DNA of 64,000 nt, from positions 43,930,187 through 43,994,186 of the forward strand of contig NC_046305.1 of assembly GCF_004115265.2 (NCBI RefSeq), written 5' to 3'. Under the pieces are notes generated by a model that was not told the origin of the DNA, searched no databases, and saw only the letters and a list, made by a program, of their open reading frames with translations. The stretch's first letter is position 1, and every line of letters starts with the position of its first letter. The stretch comes from Rhinolophus ferrumequinum. Taxonomy: Eukaryota; Chordata; Mammalia; Chiroptera; Rhinolophidae. Positions 1-13,100 of the stretch are shown in pieces. The translations under genes were made by a program, and so were the position numbers.

Positions 1-744
1 GGTAAATGGGTGTTAGCAGATGGAAGGGGCAGGGGCAGAGCATTCCAGACAGGGAGTGTACCTTCAAAGACTTGGGGTGAACTCAGGAGAACTCGATGGC
101 ATGAAGCCAGAGGAAGGCAAGGGCTGGATGGGTAGGACCTTGGGGCAGGTGGAGAGGTGTTGTGGGAGGTTCTTTGTTTTCTTTTTGAAATGGTAACAGA
201 AACAGGAAAGCACAGAAAGTTTCAGAGTAGGAAACTGACAGACTCAGGGCTTTAGAAAGCTCATTCGGGCTTCTGCCATGGAGAATGGCCTGGTGGTTGG
301 ACCTCTGTCCACAGTGAAAAAATGCTTTTTCCTTCAGGGCGTGATATATGCAGTTTTCACAGAACAACATGTGTCCTTGCCCTCTGATGTTTTTTTATTC
401 CATCTTCAATTTTATAAAAATCCTAGTCTTGACCCACTTAATGAGAGTTGCAACCCAGAGTTTGTAAAACACAGAATTAGACGTCCCTTTAAGATCACTT
501 CCAAATATGATACTGTGTTCTGAAATAACACTCCTTTAGCTAGTGCTCTTTTTTGAACTGGGCCTAAAAAGAGTTATCATCATTTACCCAACAAACATCA
601 GGGGCCAAGGGCGGGGCATTCCAGATCAAGAATGTCCATCCACAGTGGCAGCCAAGTCTGGAGGGGAGTACGGTGGAACAAGTAGCTGGGAATGGCTGAG
701 GTACCATGAAGGATGGTTTGCCACAGTTGGAGTGAGGACCTGTG

Positions 745-890
745 CCTCGGGCTCTTCTTTTCTAAAAGGGAATGGTAATACTAGCTGCTACCTCAAAGGG
801 TTGTTGTGAGGATTAAATGAGGTAATGTGGTAGGTACTTAGAACCTCACACAGGAAGTGCTCAATAAATATTTTCTATTGTTGATAATGT
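745..890 (+). repeat. MIR SINE
   Basis: Contains gggttgttgtgaggattaaa and gaagtgctcaataaatattt, the right part of MIR. Confidence 0.7.
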
Positions 891-1119
891 TACTGTGTTT
901 TCATTTGCTTTGTAAATGGAGGGTCCAGGTGTGCCATATTAAAGTGTTAGACTTAACCCTGTAGACTGTGGAGTTGTGAACTGGGGGACTTGATCTGGTT
1001 TGTGTTTCATGATAATTCCCGCCGGTTTAGGAGATGGACCAGGAGGAGGGGTGTGAAGGAGGAACAGCTTAGAAAAAGGATATGATCGTGCTGTTCACAG
1101 ACGAAATATAAATGACTGA

Positions 1120-1770
1120 TAAACAGAAGGAAGAATCCTGGACTAGTGGGTGATCAGGGAAATTTAAACGAGATGCCATTTTTTGCTTATTAGGTTGTCA
1201 AAAATTTAAAACATTGAAAACATCTGATATCAGGGCCCGAGAAAAGGGTATTCTCAAGTTCTTAGTGGGAACGTAGGTTTGTACAACTTGCTTAGAGACA
1301 GCTTGGCAGAACTTACAAAGTTGTGAAGGTGCATCCTCTTTGGCTCAGAAGTTCTACTTCAAGGGACTTGTCTCATAAAACTCATGGACTCGTACAAGAG
1401 TTTTTGTGCATAGACGGTTATTGTAATATTTGAGATAGCCAAAAATTGTAGGCAGTCTGAGTATCACTGGATAAGCAGTTAAACACACCACAATGCATCG
1501 GCGCTGTGCTATCCTATGCAACCATTCAAAAGAGCAAGGTGACCTGGGAAAATGTGTTCTCGGAAGGATGCCCGGGATGGTGAAAGAAGTCTGTTGCAGA
1601 ATAGTATATGTAGCATGAAAAATATGTATGCTTTAAAAACCATGTTTTTATATGTGTAGAAAAAAGTCTGCAAAAATATACATCAAACAGTTAAGCGAGT
1701 AGTTGGGAGAGGGAGTGGGGGCCCTTGCTGTTTTACTTCAGGTGTTTGTCTTGTTTAAACGTTTTTTAAT
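1120..1770 (+). mobile_element. L1M-type LINE 3' fragment
   Basis: The order of phrases (three-base-rich start, CTCATGGACTCGTACAAGAG-like segment, poorly conserved ATGCAACCATTCAAAAGAG, then a T-rich end) matches the 3' end of old mammalian L1M elements. It is highly diverged, and the subfamily is not determined. Confidence 0.5.
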
Positions 1771-2189
1771 ACTTTTTTGATCACCCTTTCATTTATCTCT
1801 TTATGCATGCAAACTTACATCACTCCGATGTAAGTTAACCCACATGGGATCGTTATCTTTTATTATCATGGACCCCTCCCTGTATCAGCATCCCACCCCG
1901 TTTCCACATTCCACTCCACCCTCAGGTAACTCATGATATCAACCAGGGTATCTTTTTGGTGGTGGTTGTATAAAAAATGATCATGTTATACATGTTTTCC
2001 ACATACCGATTTTCTTACTCAACGATACATTCTGGAAATTGCTCCTAATTGTCTGGTATACACCTCTAATGCATTGTTGGGGTCTTTTCCCAACATTTTA
2101 TTTCTTGTTGCATTTCAAAGTAAGTTAGAGAGACATTAGTGCACTTTACCCCCAAACACTTCAGCATGCTTATCATGAACTATGAGAGT

Positions 2190-2700
2190 TCAGAATTTGT
2201 TTATGATTTTTTTCAAGTAAAATTTACATACAATGATATGGACAGATTTTAAGTGTATAGTTATATGAGTTCTAACATCCATAAACCTGTGTGCAACCCC
2301 CTGTCAAGGTATAGCACGTGACATCACCCCAGAAAATTCACTCATCTTCTCACTCTTACCCACCCAGAAGCAACCACTGCTCTGATTTGTTTTGAGATGA
2401 CTGTGCCTCTTCTAGAACTCCATTTAAGGGAATCAGAGATACCGTGAACTCTTGCATTTTTCACAGATTCAGCCATGTTGCTGTGTGTATCAGTAGTTTC
2501 TTTCTGTGGCAGAGTAGTATTTCTTGTATGAATACAAGTCACAGTTTGTTTATCCCTGCTCCTGTTCACCGACATTGTTTTCAGTTTGGGGCTATTTTGA
2601 ATAAAACTGAACATCTTGTACAAGTTGTTTTGTGGATGTATATTTTCATTTCTCTTGGGGATATACCTAGAGGTGGAATTGTTGAGTCATAGGGTAAGTA
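2190..2700 (+). mobile_element. L1M-type LINE 3' UTR fragment
   Basis: It contains diverged forms of the familiar L1 3' sequence: acatacaatgatatggac, gaataaaactgaacatct, and tctcttggggatataccta followed by gaggtggaattgttgagtca. It is old and truncated. The same sequence type resumes at about 3.4 kb. Confidence 0.6.
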
Positions 2701-3414
2701 ATGTTTATTTGTTCTTTTTTCCCATCTTGGGCGCATTGCTTAACCTCTCTTTTGATGGCGGCAGCAAGGTCTTCCGGTCTGGTCTGGTTGTCTGGTGTGC
2801 CCTTGTCTGGGGTTAGGCTGCTCAGCCTGCCCTATTTACTGCTACCCATTTCCTGAGCCTGCTTCTCCAACTTCCCAGCAATTTTAATAAAGCTCTTTTT
2901 CCCTAAATCAGTCACCCTTTATTCTGTTGCCTACAACTGATGACTCCAGATGTACACAGCCATCTAAAAAGTAGTGTGACTGTTTAAAAAAATATTTTAA
3001 ATATTAAAAATAAAATAATTTTTTTAAATTTTTAATTAAAAAAATGCAAGTAGTGTGATCATGTCTTAATACATTTTAGTTCCCTTCCACTACCTTTCTT
3101 CCGTTATATAGAGGGTCCGAGGATGGACAATATATAACCTGACACCTAACATCCCAGGCCATTGCACCCTGGTGCTCTGTGCCGACCAGTAGTTTAATGG
3201 CTTCATTGTCACCTGTTTCATTTATAAAATAGCAATCTGGAATTATTTGATATTTCTTTCACCCATTCTCCCAGCAAGTATTTACTGAATAAATACCAGT
3301 GCTAGGTGTACACTACGTGTTATAGTTGCATTGTTTTTTCCAATGACTTTTTATTGCACATGTATGATAATGTATTCTTTTCATTACAAATCATAACATT
3401 ACAATATATGTTTA

Positions 3415-3549
3415 GTTTTATAAGAAACTGTCAGACCATTTTCCAAAGTGATTGTACCATTTTGTATTCCAGCCAACAGTACATGAGCGTTCTGGTGTTT
3501 CCATATCCTTCTCAACATTTCATGTTGTCAGCCTTTTCAATTTTAGCGA

Positions 3550-3582
<33 letters not shown>

Positions 3583-4075
3583 CGCACGTGTGTCTCCTTC
3601 TTTTTAATGATTGCATAATACTCTGTGGTATGGGTGTTTACAGTTTATTCAGTCATCTCACTGTTGGTGGGCATGTGTTTTATTTCTAATTCTTGGCCAC
3701 TGTGAATGACTCTGCAGTGAAGCGTCCTTGCACGTATATCCTGTTATACTTCGGTAATTTTCTTCCAGTGGGATACATTCCCAGGAATGGGATTCCTGCG
3801 TTAAAGGATACCAATATTACAAGTGTTAGGAGGTGTTGCCAGATTATTTCCCCAAAGGTCGTAATACCTTTCTACCAGCAGTATATGAGAGTTCATTTTT
3901 TCACATATATCTAACAGCAATACATGTTTTGACTATTTTCTATTTTTCTCAGTCTAATGGAAATAAAATGGTGTCTCACTTCTACTTTAATTTGCATTTG
4001 TCTACGTTTCATACTTTTTTGATCACCTGGATTTGATCTTTAAGTTGAATATTCACATTTTCTATTGAATTGTTC
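3415..4075 (+). mobile_element. L1M-type LINE 3' UTR fragment, interrupted by a GT repeat
   Basis: Diverged L1 3' phrases appear twice: caaagtgattgtaccattt near 3445, and tgggattcctgcgttaaag with ccagcagtatatgagagttc further on. A (GT)n(GC)n tract at 3550-3591 splits it. Two overlapping fragments of the same kind may be present. Confidence 0.6.
3550..3591. repeat. GT/GC microsatellite
   Basis: A (GT)n run passes into alternating GC then ACGTGTG, within L1 sequence. Confidence 0.95.
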
Positions 4076-4639
4076 TTTTTCTTTTTTTTTTTTTTTTTAA
4101 GAAATCTAGTAGATGACTAGATGTATAATACAAGAATTGGGCCATTGGGCCTTTTTTTCAACCAGAATGGACTAAGTTCGTGATATTATTTTTATTATTT
4201 ATTTTATTTTATCTATTTGTTTATGGCTGTCACCTTAGATCAGGGATAGGTGAGTTTCGGTAGTGGTATCAGACATGGAGGGAAATTTGAGAAATAGGTG
4301 TAGCACCCACAGTAGAAGTGGCAAAACCTGGAGTTCCTCTTGACTGTGTGCCCACACAGAAGCTTCCCCAAATTGGCGATTTCATATTAAGTTTTTATTG
4401 GGGTTTCTCTTAAAAGCCAGGAGATCTTGGGCCTACATTCCCTGCTGGCAACATCTGTCTGGAGATGATTGACGTTGATATGTCACCCTTCTTGCACTAA
4501 TGATTCGTCAGTGGGACCATACTAGGTGCTTGAGAGAGCTGGCTGCAGGTATCAAAGCTACCTGCGGAGCTTGGCTTCTGTCTGCATTTAAGTTTGTGCC
4601 TCATCCACGGAACTTAGTGACGCAGTGACATGGGCCTGG

Positions 4640-5310
4640 TGAAAGTTGCTGATGACGGCCCGATTTCATCCCTTTATGACTGCACCCGTCAGCTCCTGCT
4701 ACTCCTTCCTCTCTTGGGGTTCCTTCTCTGATTTCTCCTGGCCTCAGCTGTTCTCAGACTACATCCTCCGTCCCTGGGGAGATCCCAGATACTTCAATGG
4801 TTGTAACTGCTACTTGAGAACTCCCTAATATTAGGCTCTACTTTGATTTTGTCCTGAGTTCTCAGCTTCTGATCCCTGGATCACAGGCATCTCAAACTGA
4901 GTATGTCCAGACCTAAATGTCATGGTCAGTCCCTCCAACTTCCTCCTCCAGTCCTACCTCCCATCAGGAATAGTCACGGAGCCACAGGAATAGTCAAGGA
5001 GCCACGCCACGGATTCGTGTGTTGTCCTAGACTCCTCCTTCCCGGTGTCCATTCCCCTCCTGTCAATCACCACATCCTGCTAATTTTACATTCTACGTAT
5101 TGTCAGATCTGGCCCCTTTTCTGTCCTTACCACTGCCTTGTTCCGGCCCTTGTCATCTTTTGATTGGACTATTGCAATGGACTTCTTCTAACTGGTCTCC
5201 CTGCCTACAGTCTTGCCTCCAGCAAATCCACCTTCCAATCCTGATGCCAGAGTGATCTGAAATGCACATATGATCTTGCCTCTCCCCTGCTTAAAACCCA
5301 CCAACGAGGT
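4640..5310 (+). mobile_element. L2 LINE 3' fragment
   Basis: Diverged L2 phrases in the right order: actgagtatgtccagaccta, gactattgcaatggacttct, taactggtctccctgcctac, gccagagtgatctgaaatgc, cccctgcttaaaacccacca. It includes a 20-bp imperfect tandem duplication at about 4965-5004. Confidence 0.65.
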
Positions 5311-5959
5311 AGTTCTGTAACCACAGTGTAGCCTCTGATGCGGGCTGAAAGTAAGTTGTTACTACTCCTGCTACTATTAGTACTGCTATTACTACTAATA
5401 CAAATACTAATAATAGTACTTAACATATACTGAGCATTTTCTATTGTGTTTGCACATGATTCATTCTGTGTTGAAAACAAATCAGAGCCCATTCAACGTT
5501 TTCCGGACAGTGTCATTCTCATTTGGGGTGAAGGAAAGGGGCAGAGTTACAGGCAGGGGGCAGGGCACCAGGGAAGTGTCTAGAACTGTAAATTACCTAC
5601 TATATGCTAGTGAGTGACCGTGCTGATGTAGCCATAATAGTGAAATGATGATTACCATGGTTCTTATGAACTGGGATTTGCTTTCATTCCCCATAAAGTA
5701 TCCAGGGCGGGTGGTCAGCTGTCCAGATCTTGAATATGTCCATGAAGTATGTCACATGTGGGGATGTCGTCTGGCTCCTGGGTGCCAGTAAAGGAGGAGG
5801 ACTGCTGGCCTTCAGGGTCAAGTCCAGGCTTCTTGGCCTGGCATCCAGGAGTCTGTGTGACCTGGTCCCTGCCCATCTCTGCTGCCTCCTGCCACTCCCT
5901 TGCACTTTTCACTCTAGTACACCCAGACTGTGTGATACTAACCATAGCTCACCTTGTTG

Positions 5960-6120
5960 AGGTCTCCTTATGTGCCAAGCACTGGGTTAAGTAGTTCACT
6001 GCCTGCCTCATGTAATCCACACAACCCCGCGAGGTAAGTCTGTCGTTGTTCCCATTTTGTAGAGGAGGAAAGCGAGGCTTTGAGAGGTGAAATAACCCAA
6101 AGTGACCCAGCTAGTGGCAG
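5960..6120 (-). repeat. MIR SINE
   Basis: Reads tatgtgccaagcactgggtt, then ttttgtagaggaggaaagcg and gtgacccagctagtggcag. Confidence 0.7.
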
Positions 6121-6184
6121 CGCGGGCAGTCTCCCAGCCTGTCCGCACGAGTTCTTGCCTACCCCTCCACTTGGCTCATACTTT

Positions 6185-6465
6185 GCATTCTTCTCGTACC
6201 TGTTGGCACCCATTCATCCTTCAGTGCTCAGTTGTGACACTGACTCCCGGGGAAGCCTTCATGGACACCCACCCCTGCCCCCAGGCTGGGCTCAGTGCTA
6301 TCCTGGAAGCCCCGTCACTGCTGCTGAGAATGAGGTGTTCCATCTCTGCTCCTCCAGGCGGGTCTGGGGCTCCTGCCACTTTGAACCCCCAGCATGTAGC
6401 ACAGTGTCTGGCACATAACAGGTCTCTGTACGTGTTTGTTGAGTTGACTAAACCGAGTTCCAGGC
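6185..6465 (+). mobile_element. L2 LINE 3' end
   Basis: Ends with agcacagtgtctggcacata and a TTTGTTGAGTTGACTAAA tail, preceded by a diverged TCCTTCAGTGCTCAGTTGTG segment, as in the L2 3' end. Confidence 0.6.
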
Positions 6466-7104
6466 ACGAAATATTGAAGTTCTTGTCTTTCTGACCAGTT
6501 TTCCCTGTCTTCACCTTCTCTAGGCACAAAGCCAAGCTATTTGATCTCTGGAGAAGGATCCTTTCCCTTCCTGCTTGGGTTCCACCTGCACCCTTTGACT
6601 TTGGGTGGAAACTGCTGTCTCGTCACCCACGTTGGCCACACAGCCTGGATATCTGTTCTCTCTCTGACCCCTCTCCCTCCCCCATCAGGCTGGACCCCAG
6701 GTCCACCCTCTGAATCATCTTAGTATATTTGCTTCCCCGTAGCTCTTCCCACTGGGTTGTCTCTTTTTCTGTCCCAAATAGTTTTCCCCCAAATCTCAAT
6801 TTCTTTCTCCCTCTTAGTCCTCCAAATTAATAGCCCACGAATGGCCTTTTCTCCTCAGAAATGCACGTCCATGACCTGCTGTTTAAAACAGTTGTATTTA
6901 GTCTTGGGAAGTCCCATTGCCTTTCCTGAAAACATTGAAAAGTCCTACGATCCCCAGCCTGAGTCTCCATCCCTGGACCCTATCCTGTTCCCGGCAGGGC
7001 TGGTGTGTCCCACACGGAGCCCCCCTCAAACACTGTCCCCAGCATGTCACCTTGCCCACTGGCCCTGCCTTCCCTCACTTCCCAGTCTCCTCTGCTTCCG
7101 GCAG

Positions 7105-10100
7105 CTTTGGGAGCCCGGCCCCTGGCTTCTCCTCCATGCTGTATGGGATGAAGAGTGCAAATCTGGCCTACGTCACCAAGACTCAGGTCAGGTTCTTCAA
7201 ACTGGACCGCTGGGCTGCCGACGTGCCAGAAAAGAAGAAAGTGAAACCGGGGTCTGATATCAGCACACACCACAAGTCACTGCTAGCCAAGATCTTTCAT
7301 GACAGGTGTGTGTGTGAGAGAGAAAGTGTGTGGGGGGAAATTCTCCTCTAGCTGAGGAGAATGTGGGTTGCCTCTGATTGGGATAAGGCCCCCTCCTTCA
7401 AAGAGTGGGGGAGGGGGAGGGAAGGAGCTGATTGTTCTGGGGGAGGGGTGGGATGCCTGAGCACAGATGGCACTTGGCCAGCTTCCCCAGCCTTAAACCT
7501 TACAGAGGGCAAATCCTAGGCCAGGCCCCTCCCACCCCGGCCCCGCCTTGACTGCCATTCTCCCCAGGGCTGAGTATCTTCACGGGAAACATGGGGTGGA
7601 CGTGGAAGTTCAGGGTCCCCATGAAGCCCGGGATGGGCAGCTCCTTATCCACCTGGATCTGAACTGCAAGGAGGTGCTGACCCTGAGGCTTCGGAATGGA
7701 GGAACCCAGCCTGTCACCCTCACCCACCTCCTCCCATTCTGCCGGACCCCCCAATTTGCCTTCTATCATGGGGACCAGGAGCTGCCCTGTCCCCTGGGCC
7801 CCGGTGAGTGGGTTTCCAAAGGAAGGAGCTTCTGGTAGGCAAGGGCTTGCTGGGGAACCATGAAGGGCTGGTACTTGGGGAACCATGCTACAGCTGTCCT
7901 GTGTGCTCCTCCCTTGGAATGGGTCTCCCTGGGGGAGCATCCAGGGCGGGGATGCGGGTGGGGGTCCACCCCCACCCAGCCCCCACTCACTCAGCCCTCC
8001 TCCTCCAGGTGAGTGCTATGAGCTCCACATCCACTGTCAGACCAACTTTGTGGGCTACTTCCCAGCCACAGTTCTCTGGGAGCTGCTGGAACCCGGGGAG
8101 TCCGGTTCGGAAGGAGCTGACACTTTCTACATTGCCCGCTTCTTGGCTGCCGTCGCCCACAGTCCCCTGGCAGCACAACTGAAGCCCACAATGCCCTACA
8201 AGCGGACCCAGATCACTGGAAACCGCGTAGTGACCACCCGGATAGAGGAAGGACAGAGACCTGACCGGTAGGTAACTCCGTCCGCCCACCCGGTCCAGGC
8301 TGAGGCTGCCCCAAACCCGCAGTGTGAGCCTGTAGGAAGAGCACAGAGCTGAGAGCCAGAGCCCCCTTTCTTAACTGTGAGTTCTTAAGTCCTGCGAGTC
8401 CCAGAGACCTTGTCTTTTTCTATCTAGGTGGAAAGTTGCAGATATGCGGACAATGTGAAAAAAAATGTTTTTAAAAATCACACTGCCTGTGTGATGCATT
8501 GTCAGGCAGCCCACAGTAAACATCTCTCTCTTTTTTAGCAGCTTTATTGAGACAATTCATACACGATGCAACTCAGCCATTGAAAGTGTACAAATCAGTG
8601 GTTTTTAGTGTAGATTCACAGATAGGTACAACCATCCCCACAATCTATTTCAATGATCCCAAAAAGGAACCATTCCCTTCACCTGTCTCGCCTTTCGCTC
8701 CCCATTCCCTCCCACCCAAAGCAACCACTGACCTGCTTTCTGTCTCTATAAGTTTCCCTGTCTTGGACATTTCATATGGATGGAATCATAGAATTTGTGT
8801 AGACGTCTGTTTTTGACATGGCTGGATGGGTTCACAAAATACTGAGCTATGAAAGCAAACTGTAGGCCATTGTGAGGGTTTTTTCCTTTTTAAAAACAGG
8901 TGTATAATACAAATTAACAAAGAGAAACGTCTGTAAAGCTATGTACCGAAAAGCTGACGTTGGTTATCCCTGGACGGTGAGGACATTATTTACTCAATGA
9001 CTTATTACCTATTACCTGATTTTTCTCTAATGAACATGTATTGTTATATACTTACATGTGTATTACATCTGTATGTTTAAATGTTTCCAAGTATCACGCT
9101 TTCCAGAACTGAGAATGAGTGGTCCACCCTTGGGGAGAACAGCCTCATGAAGGAGGGAGTTCTGTATCCTTGAGCAAAGGCTTTGGACCCCCTTCAGCAA
9201 CGTATTGTGCAGGACTCCTGCATCCTCCCGTGGGAGGGGCTGTCTCCACGGCTCTGAAGTGAGGGGTCTCTGTGTTTGTGATAGCTTTTCTTCCCCTACT
9301 CCTGCAGCGCCAAGGGCTATGACCTGGAGCTGAGTTTGGCGCTGGGGACGTACCACCCACCCTCCCGCCTCCGGCAGCTGCTCCCCAGCCTTCTTCAGGG
9401 AACAAGTATCTTCACTGCCCCAAAGGAGATTGCTGAAATCAAGTAAGTGGCACCCCTCTGCACCGCTCGTGCTTTCCTGCTGGCTTCTCCCCATGCCACA
9501 TAACCTCTGTCCTCAGCGTCCCTTGCTCCATTCACTCATTCCCTTACTCAGCACTCCCTGTGCGCCCTGCACTGCTCAGTCACGTGAGGGAGGGCCTTGC
9601 CCACGTTGGGGGGAATGAGCATTTATCTTACAATTTTTTTTGCCCCCCTTTCTTCTGTTCCCCCACCCCCAATCTGGTTCAAGCCATTGTTTCTCAGTCT
9701 AGTTGTGTAGGACACAGCTCCCTGGCCCGTGCTGGTGTTATGAGCCTTGACCTCTCCCCGGCTGAGGCAGTCGGTTGCCAGTCATCGGTTGGCCGCTCAC
9801 AACAGCTCACAGCAGCTCTTGCCGGCTGCCGGTCGCTCATGCTGGCCACCAGCCACTCATGACAGCACACGGTAGCCCACGGCAGCTCACAGCAGCCCAG
9901 CTCCAGGGAGAGCTGTTGTTCACAGTCTTAGCTGTAGAGAGCGCAGCTCACTGGCCCATGTGGGAATCGAACTAGCGACCTCGGCGTTAGGAGCATAGTG
10001 CTCCAATCGCCTGAGCCACCGGGCCGGCCCTATCTTACAATTTCTTAAAAAACATTTATCTTATAATTTCATGGAGTCATGAGTGATGTGAAGAATGAAG

Positions 10101-13100
10101 CTAAAGTTCAGCTAAAACCAAAGGGGGAGGGGTAGTGCCACTTGGCAGAGGGCAGGTAGAGATGGCCTCTTGGAGGTGACATTTGATCAGAGAATGACGT
10201 GAATGAGGTGAGGGTGGGAGTTATAGGAGGATTTGGGGAGGAGAATGTTCCAGGCCCTAGGATCCACGGTGCAAATCCCGACTCAGGTCGGAGGTGAGGA
10301 GTGGGGGCGTCAGAGAGCGAGAGAGCCAGGACTCCCTTCTCCCAGGCCTCCGACCCCCGTCCACTTCTCTGCCCTCTAGTCTTCTGTGATTCCTGGTGTT
10401 TTCAGTCCCAGGGCTACGGATGGGAGAGGGTGGGTGCTTCTGGGCATGCTCCTGACCCATTTCCTTCCTGCACCCTCCCACCCCCAACCATCACTGCCAG
10501 GGCCCAGCTGGAGACGGCCCTGAAGTACAGGAACTACGAGGTGAAGTTCCGGCTGCTGCTGCACCTGGAAGAGCTGCAGATGGAGCATGACATTCGGCAC
10601 TATGATCTGGAGTCGGTGCCCATGACCTGGGACCCCGTGGCCCAGAACCCCAGGCTGCTCACACTGGAGGTCAGGCCTTGGATTGGGTGTGGGGAGGTGG
10701 GCTGAAGTCAGCAACCCATAGGCTACAGGCAGAATGCTGTCACCGATGGTGGGACAAAACAGGAGGGATGAAGTTGTTCAGCAAGGAGCCCAAGGAGTGG
10801 GCATCCTGTGCCCAAAAAGAGTGTCAGCAGGGCAGGGGGAGCCCCTGGGTTTTCGTCCCAACTTTGCTGCCACCAGCTGCGTGGCCTTGGGCAAGTCCCT
10901 TGCTCTCTCTAGGCCTGAGTTCCCTCACCTGAAAAGCACAAAGGACTAGACACTTAGAGCCCTTTCCGGCTCTCAGATGTTGAATGTGTCCACAGAAGCC
11001 CAGAATCACCCCAGAATGGATTCCTGCACACAAGGGATGAGGAAGGGGGCGGGGGTGAGGCTGATCAGGGACACGCCTGCAGGAACTGAATTTTGAATGA
11101 GATTTTAAAGGCAGAGTAGGTCACCTGGACAGGCTGGAAAGCTGGCTCTGAGTCCTAAAGTATCATGCGTCAGACGGTTCCTGGGATACCTGTGCTCAGT
11201 GTCTCTCAGCAGCTTGGACATACTTGTCTCCTACGTCTTCCCCTGACTCTTATGCTGTTTAGTGGAAGAGGAAAGAGTCAAAACTCCCTGAATCTTGGGA
11301 TGGAAGGGTCGAACCTCAGTCTTTGACCTTCAGAGGAGACCTAGAGAGCCTGCAGGTAGGACCCTCCAGCGGGCCTCCCTGGGATAGAAGCTTGTTGTGT
11401 TCACACCCCATAGGTTCCTGGGGTGACTGAGAGCCGCCCTTCAGTGCTCCGGGGAGACCACCTGTTTGCCCTTTTGTCCTCTGAGACACACCAGGATGAC
11501 CCTGTCACCTACAAGGGCTTTGTGCACAGGGTGGAATTGGACCGTGTCAAGCTGAGCTTTTCCACAAGGTGAGTGTTAGGGGAACCCTGAGCTGCCAGAA
11601 GGGTCTAAGACATCTCTCTGAGGCCAGGGGAGGAGGGGTGCTTCTTTTTGAAATGAGTGGGACCCCAGGGACAGGGCAGGAGGCTTTTTTCATTGGGACC
11701 ATGAGATGTCTCAGCAGCTTCCTCTCCTGGAGGGATTGCTTGGAGGTGGGAGTGGAGTTAGGACAGATGGAGAGTCCTGGCCTTTCATTTCCCACCCCCG
11801 CCCCCTGTCTCTCTCCCTTTCCAAAGCCTCCTGAGCCGTTTTGTGGATGGGCTGACCTTCAAGGTGAACTTCACCTTCAATCGCCAGCCCTTGCGGGTAC
11901 AGCATCGTGCCTTGGAGCTGACGGGGCGCTGGCCACTGTGGCCCACGCTCTTTCCTGTGGCCTCCCGTGGGGTCCCGCTGCTGCCCTCAGATATGAAGCT
12001 CAAGTGAGACTGTGGGCAGGGGTACTGTGGGCTACTTGGACTGTAGGCCCAGAGAAGGGAGTCAGGGAGGCCTCTGGGACACTGGATGACTTCATGTTCC
12101 CGGCCCCTCTGCCAGGCTGTATGACCGGAGTCTGGAGTCAAACCCTGAGCAGCTACAGGCCATGAAGCACATTGTTACGGGCACCACCCGTCCAGCTCCC
12201 TACATCATCTTCGGGCCTCCAGGCACCGGCAAGACTGTCACCTTAGTGGAAGCCATCAAGCAGGTGGGGCCTGAGCATAGTCCTGGGGCCTGTACTCCAG
12301 CTCCCCCGGGTCCAAGCAGTTGTCCCCGGATTCTGGTTCCTTGTGGCTTCCAATGCCCCGAAGCTGGCATCACGGATCAGTGTGGCTGTTGAGCACTGTT
12401 GTGCAGGCTGTGTACTGCCCAACTCTCGGGGTCACCGTCCACGTCAGTCATCCTAGACTAGTTCACTTACTGCAAGTTTGCTAGCATTAAAGTGCTGTTT
12501 GGACTAGTGGGGGCCTGGGGGTCAGAACTTGTCTTTTGTGCCACTACCTCCCTCAGCTTCGGGAAGTAAATGCCACACGGCGTCAGCCTGAGTCACAACC
12601 CCATCCTGAGTCATACCGCAACCTGCGTGACAGCGAGCCTCTCCCTCTCCACACCTTCCTTCCTCGCCGCAGACCAGGAAGCTGCCTCCCACACTGCTTA
12701 TGCCTCCCCAACAGGTGGTGAAGCACTTGCCCAAAGCCCACATCCTGGCCTGCGCGCCATCCAACTCGGGGGCCGATCTCCTCTGTCAGCGCCTGCGCGT
12801 CCACCTGCCCCGCTCCATCTACCGCCTCCTGGCGCCCAGCAGGGACATCCGCATGGTGCCCGAGGACATCAAGGTACCTGGGCAGGTTCAGGGGGCTACA
12901 GGGTGGCAGGTGCTGGGGGCTCTCAGGATAGACTTGGGGGCCAGGAAACCAGGACACCTGGATTCCGATACCGTGTGACCTTGGGTGGGTCAGGACCCTG
13001 GTCTGGCCTTCAGTTTCCCTGTGTGTAAAGTGAGAGGTGAATAAAATTGCCTGGGGGCCCAGAGCCCACATGAGGGTGAGAGTGGGTGGGACCAAGCTGA

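Larger units (their letters stand above)
1..7104 (+). other. MOV10 upstream intron sequence, repeat-rich, no exon recognised
   Basis: No open frame here resembles a known protein. I specifically looked for the missing MOV10 N-terminal exon and found nothing like it. The stretch is mostly L1M 3' fragments (about 1.1-2.7 and 3.3-4.1 kb), an L2 3' end (4.6-5.3 kb), MIRs and simple repeats, listed separately. If the first MOV10 coding exon lies further 5', this is all intron 1. That is an inference from synteny and exon phase. Confidence 0.6.

Noticed and set aside
9775-9975. Open frame with repeated Ser/Gln/Leu content
   Set aside because: Lies wholly within a SINE.
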